A stretch of DNA of 64,000 bases from Camillea tinctor. Lineage: Eukaryota; Ascomycota; Sordariomycetes; Xylariales; Xylariaceae. The stretch lies in assembly GCA_022578605.1 (NCBI GenBank), contig MU394108.1, positions 186,001-250,000 on the forward strand. Reading direction: 5' to 3'. Of this stretch, positions 48,133-58,996 are shown piece by piece. How positions within the stretch are numbered: the stretch's first letter is position 1; the number at the start of each line of letters is the position of its first letter. The position numbers were made by a program, and so were the translations under genes. Under the pieces are notes generated by a model. The model ran no database searches. It had not been told where the DNA came from and saw nothing but the letters and a program-made list of their open reading frames with translations.

Positions 48133-51100
48133 TGGTGTTAACGGGTGCTAGCGGGAAACGTAAATATGTGTTTGATGAAAAAAAGAAAGGTTATTGCTAA
48201 CCACTACCACTACCAATGGTAGTAAGTGCCCATACACTACAATTAAAAAAAAACGAGTGTTGTTTGGCTTCTTTCTCTCTACTCCTATCCCGTCCTCTTC
48301 TTACGTTGTCGTAGTGTAGATGGATCGATGGAGGGACCGGGCGATCAGTTACGACTAAACAACATAACCAGTTATTAGTGTCGGCGGCTTGCAGCTGTGG
48401 ATTACGGATGCTATCTACCATGACTACCCACATATCTACATACTACGTACATACCTATTTCATTCCTAATGTAACCAGTACAAGTAGCAGTACGTAGCAC
48501 GGGGGGTTTAAGTAGGTGGATAGGTGTGTGTAGGTGTGCGGTAGTAGAGTGTGGCCGTATCGAAGTTTTTTTTTTTTCCTTCAGTTCTTCTCAATTGACG
48601 AATGATGATGACGTCTATTCTCGGTGCTCGGGTATTTAATTGTGGGTTTTCCTCAGCTTGCTGAAATTGATAGGTACAGGTACTAAAATAGTAGTAACTC
48701 TATAGCGTAGCCTAGTTGTAGTGTACATACACAAGAGACAGGGGAGGGCCTTCTATTCAGTTGAGAAGTCCATTCAGAAACTTGGATACGAGCTTGGACA
48801 AGGGGGGGTACATTCATCCACTGATAGGGGACGGGAGGACAAGACATTAAAAGGATATGACGAATTATTTGGTGGCTTCGTAACACAGTATGTATTTTTA
48901 AATATTTGTAATACACACACCCGACCTACCATCTATGTCCAATACCTACCTAGTTAGTGCTATGAATTTACCATATCAAGGTAGGTAAAGTAATTCTAAA
49001 GTTAAAGTAAGAAAGATTAAGTTGCTATACATAATCAGTAATGAACATCCTGTCCCATTCATCCGAGATGAAGAAGAAAAAGAAAAAAAAAGGAATGCGA
49101 CCCAGGTGAAGAAAGGTCAGGTTACAACTTGATTTGCAGACCTTCCAAGATTTGGTACCTGTATGGCATCTTGATTAACGGTGTACCAGTTAGATAAGAA
49201 AGCCGTATTCAATCTGAACGGGAGTGTATCAATATCCATGACGCAGCAATCGAGATTGACCAGAGCCAAGAGTGGGATTAAGAACGATAGAGAAAACTTT
49301 AGCGTACTAGGTACATGCACCAACCAGCTTGCCAGGTATGTAACCTACCAGGTACCTAGGTATGTAGCTGTGAAATCCCAGTCGGTAAAAGCTGCTAACG
49401 GCTAGGCCGTTTAGAAAAACTCTATATCTGAAGAAGACCAACCCGAATGCCATAATTACTTATGTACTTCCTATTATGTAGGTAGGCTGTCGCGGACTTT
49501 CAGTTGTACATAATACGCAGCCACCCTATGGTTACAATCTACGATTGCATATTTGCATAGCACAACGTCGCACTCAACATGATGTGAGCACATGATGCAC
49601 GAGTAGCATGACATGCTATGTGCCTATTGATGATATTACACTACGGTACAGTACAGTGCAGTACACGATAATAGTACGTGCCCGCTAGGTTGGTACATGA
49701 AGGTAAGTGGAAACGAATATGGCATTAGCTTAGCCAGGCTGTTTTCGTCAATGGATTGGGTAGGTAGGAAGATAAGAAAGATGAACTAGAAAATTGAAGA
49801 GGTCGGATCGGGTCGAGTTGATTGATCTACAATCCTTCTCAAGTCGAAAAGGGGGGAGTTGATAGGGCAGCAAGACAAACCACGCTAGGTTAAGTGTGTA
49901 AGTGTGAATGCAGTCAAACAGTAGTGGTGAAGTTCGGGAGCTAAAAAAGCAAGGAGTTGAAGAAAAGAAGAAAAAGGCAGCCTAGGTACCAGATGCCGAA
50001 GCCAGAAATAGAATAAAAGAGGATGGGAAAGTTAGATCGGTGGAATTCCCATCCTCTACACTACGATATACATAAACCATCCCTATATCTTATGGTAAAG
50101 TAAAGGTCGATAGGTACCCAATCGATATTGAATTCATCTCAGCCCACCTGGGCACCATACCCCCTTTTACTACTTAACAACGGAATTGTTGATTGTCGCT
50201 CTAGACCGTGTCGATCATGGATCTTATATCAAAAAAAAAAAAACCTACGTGCGTCGTTATATTGGCATTTTTTCCCTCATCCTTTATCATCGACGGTGGG
50301 GATATTCGTAATAATCGTCACCTACGTACGTGTAAGTACAGGTGGTTTCTTTTCTTTCTTTCTCTCTTTTTTTATCTTTCATTCCCCCCTCCGGGCCCTC
50401 CCCCACCTTGGATTCCGGTCGGTGTAAATCAATTCCTACTTAACCTCCCATCACCAACCAACCCAAACCTCATATCGGTTACTTATCTCGTCACAGGAGC
50501 TAGGGCAGGTCGCATCAATTACAATGACACATGCTTGAAAACATGACAAAGGAAGACAAGGCTTCACAAGGAAAACAACATTACACTAACAGCCATCGCG
50601 ATACACCGTTGCACTAACAAGCCATGCCATATTACACTAGGTATACCAGGTTTGAGTGAACACCTTTCTAATTAGTACAGAGTCAACTCAATAGATAAAA
50701 GGAGGGTTATACGGTACACCAATAGTCATATAACACAACAGCCTATCAAGCCTCAGGTAACGTATGTCAACCTAAAACAAACTCATTTCCAACCAAGGCA
50801 ATAAAATAGGAAGGGGAAGATCCAAAAAGTCACCATAGGTAGGTACATATCATGGTACGTAACCAACCTACTTGACCCGCAAACGCCAGCAATGGGGGGC
50901 CATGCTGTGTGCTGTGTTTCGAGATGCATGCAGCTAAGAAACTTGTCTTATATGCACGTTTAGATGGGGGGCCTCAACTCGTGTTGGACCACATATCAAC
51001 ATCCATTTTCCCCCATTCCAACACACATACATACGCAAAGACGCCACTGAACACTTAGATGCGCAATGCCTACCTAGATAGATAGATATTCGTACTGTTA

Positions 51101-54100
51101 AAGCACGGTTGAGAATTGTCTATCTATCTATCTCGTATTCACCCCCCGCCCCCTCATCTCATCTCATCTCATATTCTCCCTCCACAACTACCACATAACC
51201 TACATACTTATAAGAAGATATAAAACATAGGTAAGGAAGTACGGCGGGGAGGTGAGAGCAAATAAAACAAGCAATTATACTGTTGGATAACAAAGAGAAC
51301 GGAAGAGGATGCCGAAGGTCGTGCTCGCGAACGGGTACCTACTTACTAAATTCTTAACACCTCCCCTCCTTTTCCTTTTCTTTTTCTCTTCCTCTGCCTT
51401 CCTCTATCTACCTACGCAAGAGGTAAATGAAGTTCTCTTTAACCAATGCACGGAGAATTCGTAGTGTACCTGCATACTTAATGTCTAATGCAATATATAT
51501 ACCTAGGTATATATAGTCGAAACCCAGGCCACCTGCACATACATAACCTACACATATATATACAGCTTACATGTAACACTAGGTACATCTTTTCTCTTCC
51601 TATATCGATGTGGGTGAAGGTGGTTCGTGGGATGGTTGCATGTAAATGATTCCACTTTATTCTGAGAAAGAAAATAATAAAAAACTTGGGAACTGACAGT
51701 CAATATGGAAAGAGAAAGAGGACACTTATAATAAACTAATATATACAGCCAGCCAGGACAGTAAAACTTTATATATATATTTTTAACATGTTTAATGGTT
51801 CACCCGACCGATGTGTAGGAGCCGGCCAAAATATTTAGTAGGTGACTTATTTACCTATTTACTTACCCAAACCTTTTGAGTTTGTTTGGTTAAAGAGCTT
51901 GCAGTAGTGGCGGGTGTAGGACCTAGGCGGCGGCATGTTGATTTATTTCTCTTTCTGGTAATTCTAGTGTAAGTATAAAGTACCTGGCGAAGTACACGGT
52001 AGTAATAATAACGTACTTCCATAGGTAGGCATGTAGCTTGGCTCTAGATTACCACGGCTTGTGCGTACCTATATACTAGACTACATACCAGACAGACTCA
52101 CTACATACCTGCGTAACTTCCAACTACATACCTAGAGGAAGCACTTATCTAGATCTCATTCCACCGAACCTAATTATGGAAGAAGCTAAAGAAAAGAAGA
52201 GCTGAGGGGGTTAGCGAGGGAAGGTGTTACAAGCACCCTAAGGGTATAAATGGGGGTCAGCGAGTGGTCCAGTAGTTAAATTCACCATCATCTTTACATT
52301 TAATACATCCATTTTTCTAGAAGAAGAAGAAAAAAGAGGAGACATGTATACCTAAGGTGTATAAATCTTTTTTTATATTTAAATTAGACGTTCACCACCC
52401 GGCTTCTCATCCATTTCGGTTCGGCATAATTACTTCTACGACTTTTGGGAGAGGGTCAGGTCGAGTTGTCGAATTGTATTGGTTGATGGGCTAGAGATAA
52501 GAGAAGAAGAAAGAGATGAAATGAAGGTCAACCCGAAATTGGAAACCTTCTAAACTTAGAGAAGGGGAACTGGGAGGAAGAGATGGAAAATATAAATATC
52601 GCTCTCCCCCCTTCTTCCTATCTAACCTACTACTTTTTCTACCGTTTATTGTCGATAATACCGGTAACAGAAACTCGTCGGTCTTGCGCCCCTTTCTTGA
52701 CCGACCAGTTCAAGTCAAAATTATCATGCCCGCTCGGTTGACACTCGGACCCCATCTGATGGAAGATGGGATGATAAGGGGATAGCGGCGTCTATTTTTT
52801 GCTTTTTCTTTTATCATATTTCCGAACCCTCTCCCGATCCATTTCATCTGCCCCCCTGAGAGCGTCGAAGAGACAAGATCTGATCTGGACCCAAAAGTTG
52901 CTGGACGCTTGTTACCGGCAGAATCGAGACGCTTGCTTTCTGATCTGCCTGCCTGTTAATTTGCAGTGATAACACTATATCAACGTTGGGCCAGATCTAT
53001 TTCTCGAACCTGGAATGTGATCATGGGATTGCTGGGTAGGTACTGTTTAAGGTGTCTCGATGGTTGGATACATGAGATAACCTGTAAGGCTGCAGGCGTC
53101 TTATACTAGGACATGCAAACAAACCTAGTTTTTGTCTCTAATCCCCTCTTGGAGATATAAAGTTCCCCAAAGACGCCCTAGAGGTTATGCATATCTACAT
53201 TTCAAGTTGTTGAGATGAATTTATTGCGCTCATTGGGTGATCAGAGGTGACCATGATAATGGCAGTGGTGACGATGGTGCAAATATACACACATATACAC
53301 ACTGAAAGAAAAGTCTCGAATCAAAATAAAAGATACCCCGGATAGGTAGGTATAATACTAATAACATGGGTATAATAGTTTATATCTTGGTTTGGTTTGT
53401 TTATTTATTTTTTCTCTCCTTTTTTTTTCTTTTTGACCCATGAGGACTATTTACTTTGATTCACCGCAATTGAGTTGAGGTCATGTGTCTTGTTTGTATA
53501 ACCAAAGCCAGCACAGAAAAAGGAGACTATTGTTCTTTTTTTTTTTAATGACAATACGTTTTGGAGCATTCGACCGACGAGGAAACAATCGATAACCAAA
53601 AGCGCATATCATTGGCTTATAGCACGACGAATTAGTGGTCAAATCTGTCTAGAACCCTCCCCTATTTAGGTTAGGTTTCTGCATGATGTGCCGTGCGTTA
53701 GGTAAGTACAATAATTAGGTTACTACGTAGGTTTTAGTGTACTGGCATTGGCTGGCCTTTTGGCCCTATGAGATCAGGCTGTCCAGTAACAGCAACCGCC
53801 ATAGCTACAAGCAATTACCTAGTACAACACACACACAACTACAACCACCGACCGACCGACACAGACCAGACCTAGCTGACAACTAAGTTTGAGCTCGGAC
53901 TTAAGACCAGCAAGTTATAACTTTGAGCCTAGCTGCCTAGGAATGAGAAGCTAACTGAGCAGGTAACCGGACTAACCCGAACTAGCACTAGTAATAGCAC
54001 CATTTTTTGTTCCTGACATAGTACGTACTTTACTTACCTAACCTTAGAGAGGCATCGGCATCTTTTCCTCACCTTGGACTTTTTTTTTCTTTTACAACAT

Positions 54101-54319
54101 TCACACATTGACATATGCACACATTCTCTTGTATCAACCATCAGACCTGTCATTGTTGTGCTGCACTGCCAAGTGCCCATTTCACCCATTCTCTACTATT
54201 CAATCTTTATATTTTTGACTTTTTTATATGCGGATGGTAGTGGTTTGATAGCATTGGAGAGCATTGGAAAGCATCGAGTCGGAACGAATCCCTGGCAACA
54301 TTGTGAAGTTTGGCCATTC

Positions 54320-54391
54320 ACACCATACACACACCATACACACCATACACACACCATACACACCATACATACACCATACATACACCACCAA
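54320..54391. repeat. CACCATACA minisatellite
   Basis: Imperfect tandem units of CACCATACA and CACACCATAC lie about 210-280 bp upstream of the Whi5-type start codon, in its promoter or leader. Confidence 0.88.
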
Positions 54392-54598
54392 CAAGCGCCG
54401 GGCAACTAAATCAAAAAACCATCCAATCACTCTCCCTTTCCCTCTCCACACACTCCCTTCCTCCGACAATTACTTGACCCTTCCCTTCGACCCTATTCAT
54501 TAGAAAAGAGGAACCAGGACCAGAGAAGGAGGAGAATAATAAGAAAGAGGGTCAAAGGGAGAGAAGAAACCAAAAAAAAAAAAAGAAAAAAAAGAAAC

Positions 54599-55799
54599 AT
54601 GCAAACGGGGAATATGTCGTCGCCCTTAAAAAAGCAGCCAGAAGCGGTAGCTGACAAAGTCCTCAAGCGGGTCGAAGTGAGCAAGGTATGTTTTTTATAT
54701 TATATTACAATGATAAAGAAAACGAAAACGAAAAACAGCAACAGAAACAAAGTGGAAACTAAACAATTATTGCTTTGGGGGGGATTTATAGATTGCTCGT
54801 CGTTTACAGGGCCGTCTTGCCCTTGCACAGTTCAAGACCAAACATGGCTGGGAAGACTTGACTCTCGACACACTGGAACCCAAGATGGAGGAAGAGATGA
54901 AACGAAAACGCATCTACGAAGGCGATGTGCTGTCCGACTCGTCCTCCAGCACCTCGGAGCTCCCATACCCTACCACCAAGACCCTCATGAGCTCGCCGCT
55001 CAAGGCACCCCTTTTTTCCGATGCTGTCGGATCCAGCAATGGCAGTTCGGGCCATCGTAAGCGCACTTACATGGGTTCCTTCGATCCCGAGGCCGCCCTG
55101 TCCAGCCCGACCAAGCGATACCGAACCTCTCCTACCGCCCACAAGTCCTTTCAGTCCGCCCATGTCTCGTGGAGAGCCCCTCGCCAGCTGATGCACTCGT
55201 CGCCCATGAAGCAGCGGAGACAGCAGCACTTCACCACCTCCACCGGCCCCGATGTCTCCTTTTTCCAGGGGTCCCGCCGGCCCTCGGTGGATCTGACCAC
55301 CTCTAATTTTGCCGCAACTTCCGACGAGGATGACGATTTCTTCCCAGCCCACTCCTTCAAGCTCGACCACAACCGCTCCTCGCCTCCTCGCACGCCCCCC
55401 ATGGCCAGGAGAGGGGGTAGCCGTCGCAACAAGGACAAGGGCATGCCCAATGGTCACAAGTCGGGTGAGGAGGGGGCTGACCTGCTGCTCTACCTGGCCG
55501 CATCTCCCTCCCCTGCCGTACCAGCCTCGCGGACGCGGATGGAGCCTCCGTCGACGCCTCCCCCCCGCAAAGATTATGCGCTGCCTTCCTCGATGATGAC
55601 CACCCCGGGCGGGGGCAACCTCTTCCCCTCGACCCCAGGTCAGCCCTTCGACTTTGCCGACTTTGTGAACATCACACCGAGCCCGGCCCAGAAGCCGTGG
55701 AAAACACCTCTGGCCCTATCTACGGCCAAGACACCTACCGCTAAGACGCCCATGAGCGTAGCTAGACGACGATTGACGTTTGACGAGCCGATACCCTAA
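54599..55799 (+). CDS. WHI5: Whi5/Nrm1-type G1/S transcriptional repressor
   Basis: Whi5/Nrm1 proteins bind SBF/MBF and hold back the G1/S genes until CDK phosphorylation releases them. Two exons fit: 54599-54685 and 54810-55799, with a 124-nt intron (GTATGT...TTTACAG), giving 358 residues. The Whi5-type box is read across the junction: VLKRVEVSK|GRLALAQFKTKHGWEDL, then TLDTLEPKMEEEMKRKR. A second motif, GADLLLYLAASPSPA near residue 260, resembles the GTB motif that binds the Swi6/SBF co-factor. Many SP/TP sites are present, several in CDK form (SPTKR, SPMKQ), together with basic KR patches, so CDK control and nuclear entry are plausible. It ends with SVARRRLTFDEPIP. A second ATG at 54614 (MSSPLKK) could be the true start. 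Fungi often have one such protein, so WHI5 versus NRM1 cannot be settled here. Confidence 0.9.
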
Positions 55800-58700
55800 A
55801 GGAAAAAAAGAATGATTTTACGCCCCTATTACTACTGCCACTACATTTTAGGTAGTCGGAAAAAAAATTGAACGAACGAGTCTACATATCATACACTCTC
55901 CCTCCCCTTCTCTCTCCCTTTCTTCACTATCACTCACCGGGGGGGGGGGGGGGGGCGCGGCGGCGGGCGGGGGGGGGGGGGGGGGGGGGGGGTGTGGNNN
56001 NNNNNNNTCGAAAAAAAAAAAAAACCCACCCCCCCCCCTCCCCACCACCTTATCAACTAACAACCCCCCCCCCCCCCCCCCCCCCCCCCTTTTTTTTTTT
56101 TTCTTCCTGGATCGGCATATAATTGTATACATGAGAAAAACAAAATACCAAATACCCCCTTTTTCTCCTCACACCCACCCAACCCTTTTTTACGGTTTTT
56201 GTAGGCTTGGTTTTTTTTCTTTTTTTTCTTCACTACTCTACTTTAGGGGGGTTTCTTTTTGTAATCACTTTACTACCCCTTTTGGTTGGGTTTGTTTCGT
56301 TTCTTTTATTTTTCTACGATACGGACGGAGGTTGATGAACGACGAAGAAGCAACAAGAAAGAATTAGCAACGAAGGAAAAGAATGGGAAAGAAGACACAC
56401 ACCAAAGATGGATGACCGGGACATAGGATGAACAGGGATGGAATGGATTTGGATTGCACTGGACTGGATGGGGATTGACTTTTGGTAGTTTGACCCACGC
56501 AGACACGTTTTTTTCTTTTTATTTTTTATTTTATCACCCCCTTCTTTTTTTTTATACCGTTGTTTCAGAACTATCTATGAATGAGGCAAGGGAGGGGGGA
56601 GGAGGGAATAGGAGGAGAAAGGGGGGGGAGTTAACTAGGTTAAGAGAAGAGAGAGATCAAGAAAGAAGTTAAAGAAAGAAAGAAAGCAAATTCTCGGGAT
56701 ACTTGATAACTATTACTATTATTATTATCATTATAATTTTTTTTTTCTCTTTTTGCATCGCAGTGAAAATTTTGGTCATGGCGTTTTATTATTGGGGGGT
56801 TTTTTTTTTGATCTAGTTTCTTGCACTTGCGTTTTATTTATTGTTATTATTATCTGACTGGAAAAGAAAAAGTCGGGGATTTTAGCTATACGATGAAACC
56901 TCTTTTTATTTACACCATTATCTTTCTTTGGTTCTCTTCTGGATTTTGTGTTCTTTTTGCGGAATACCCCCCGGGAAAGAAAGAAATGGATGGATGGATG
57001 GATGGACAGCTTGGTGGGATGGGAGAGGAGAGGGAAGAGGAAAGGGGAATGAATGTACCCGCAAAAACTTTGTTGATGCTTTTGCGGGCAGCTGATGTTG
57101 ATGTTGATGTTAGACAATTCGACGTGGTTAGTTCGTGATGATTGGTGGTGGTGATGATGGTGGATGAGCTATTACTCGTCGCTGCCTTGAGAGTTGATAG
57201 CAGAAGGGGGAGGGGAGGGGGTTAAGACGAATAACATAAAAGAAAAGCAAGAAAAAAGAAAACCAAAAGAATTGTCTCACCCAAACCCTAACCCAATACA
57301 ATTCAACATCACAACACCCATACAATACAGCCAGCCCCGTTTCCAAATCTCCAATGGGCTTTATACAAACCCATCTAACCTAGGTCAGGCCAGGTATGGG
57401 TGTGTACCGTGATAGATAGGCATCAGCGTATTATACTATAATAAGCCTGGGTTATATTATAGTTCATGAAATCGAATCGGAAGAATTAGAGCATAGAATA
57501 GCAAAACAAAGCAGGAAAGCAGCCTAATATGGACTCATACCAGCTATCTTACGTTAATATTTACCTACTTGGACTTATTCCCTCTCCTCTATGTGGTGGG
57601 TGGGGGCCGTTCTGTCTGCCTAGGTTAGATAGATAGGTAGGGAGGGAGGCTGGTTATAACAAGTTTAGTTCAACCGGTCGGTTTCGAGTTGGTTTGGATA
57701 GCAGATGAGGAGGGAAAGGAGAGAGAGAGAGAGAAGGCATAAAGCCAGTAATAGGCAGAATAAGAGAGGGCAAAAGGGGTTTATTGTACCTGCAACCTAG
57801 GGAACCTAGGTAGGTATCTAGGTTAAGGTATGCAGCTTTTTGAAGGTAAGACGTAGACAGATAGTAGGAACGTAATGCTTCGATTTTCGGTTTGGATTCT
57901 TTGGATTCCAATTTGGCGATGTCTGGTTCTGTTCCTATCTTATTAAAATATATGTAGACCTTAAAAACTGCCTTAATTATATACCTAGGTAGGTAAGTAG
58001 ATGGAAACTACTTAACATATCACACCAACTCTCAGGTTTCTTACCCCCCTTTGCCTTATTTTCAATATTCAAATATCGAATTCAAATTTCAGTTTATAAA
58101 CGCTTTCTTTTTATATTCTTTAGCCTAGCTAGATAAGGGGAGTTGTTAAGCAGGTCTATTTTCCCCCGCTTAACCCCGCTACTCGCTCTCAGAGGAGGGA
58201 GGAGATAGAATATCTCGTCGTGTATAAAATATTCCCATCTATCATCGTACATACACAACATACATAAGATATATGATGCCACAAGTTCTTCTCGCTCTTT
58301 ATTTCAGTGTTTCTCTTTTTTTTTTTAATTCGTCCCCGTCCCCCCCCATACCTTCTTGTTTCATTTACACCTCCTTTCCTCTTCGACACGAAACTAAACA
58401 ATAAAAACTATCAAACTCTTTCTCTCCATAAAGCAAAAATCAAAAACAATTAAATCAGAACAGAAACAAACAAAACCCCTCTCTAATCCCTTCTCCTTAA
58501 CACCCTCCTTTTCCATTCCTCCTTTTTCTTCCTATCCTTCCTATCTATCCATCGAAGGGGTGAAAGGGGAATGAGAGAGAGGTATATGTTTATGTGGTAT
58601 CATAAGTGAATGTGAGATGTTGAACAAGATAAAAATCAAACAAAAACAGAAACAAGGTATCTCGAACAAGATGATGATGATGATAATGATAAAAGAAAGG

Positions 58701-58996
58701 AAATATGTCCATCATTCGTTTCAATCGACTGTCTCAACTGTCAACCCACTCGTTCGCTCCCCTCTTCTTCTGCTCAACATGTAAATGCTACAAGACAAAA
58801 ACGAGTTTTTCCCTAGTGAGAAAATAAAGACAAACGCCGGGCAAAACTCTGTCTCTGCCATGTATGCTTATGTTTTTTCAACAACCGTTAAAACGAGAAA
58901 GGAAAATCAAGTCCGTAATCTCATCATTTGTTTTCTTTTTGCTTTTTTGTAGAAGGAAATAGATTCCTAGAGAGGATATGGGATAGGGCCCCTTAT
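55800..58996. other. Low-complexity region with assembly gap, downstream of the Whi5-type gene
   Basis: These 3.2 kb hold no supported gene. They contain the Whi5 3' end, G- and C-homopolymers around a 10-N gap (55939-56102), T-rich and purine-rich runs (56500-56800), an ATGG repeat near 56988-57005, and TAGGTAGG hexamers at 57630-57640, 57800-57830 and 57980-57995. CT-rich and A-rich sequence near 58430-58700 is the 3' side of the membrane-protein gene. The convergent arrangement explains the lack of genes. Confidence 0.5.
55939..56102. other. 10-N assembly gap inside extreme homopolymer runs
   Basis: A run of 17 G (55939-55955), a G/C mix and 24 G (55969-55992) precede ten N (55998-56007). 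After the gap come 14 A, C-rich sequence, a run of 26 C (56064-56089) and 13 T. The left side is G-rich and the right side C-rich, so the flanks are roughly inverted complements. This looks like a scaffold join at collapsed or artefactual homopolymers; the true length and sequence are unknown. Confidence 0.9.

Larger units (their letters stand above)
47408..54598. other. Large gene-poor block (7.2 kb)
   Basis: No gene is supported. The first 700 bp is the metallopeptidase promoter and leader, with GTGTTA/GGTGAT repeats (47561-47604) and a CT-rich tract (48065-48132). The middle is AT-rich with scattered TAGGTA hexamers, a 13-bp inverted repeat of GATA units (51076-51088 and 51121-51133), and A- or T-rich patches. 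The last 300 bp before the Whi5-type gene has a CACCATACA minisatellite (54320-54391). Open frames here lack ATG starts, coding bias or both. No transposon proteins, long terminal repeats or tRNA genes were seen. Confidence 0.5.

Noticed and set aside
49117..49323. Secreted-peptide-like frame on the minus strand
   Set aside because: It has a hydrophobic start but begins with TTG, with no ATG or flanking exon.
54224..54469. Val/Cys/Trp-rich frames over the CACCATACA repeat
   Set aside because: They are translations of the tandem repeat.
55848..56132. Gly- or Pro-rich frames across the N gap
   Set aside because: They are translated through homopolymers and unknown bases; not evidence of a gene.
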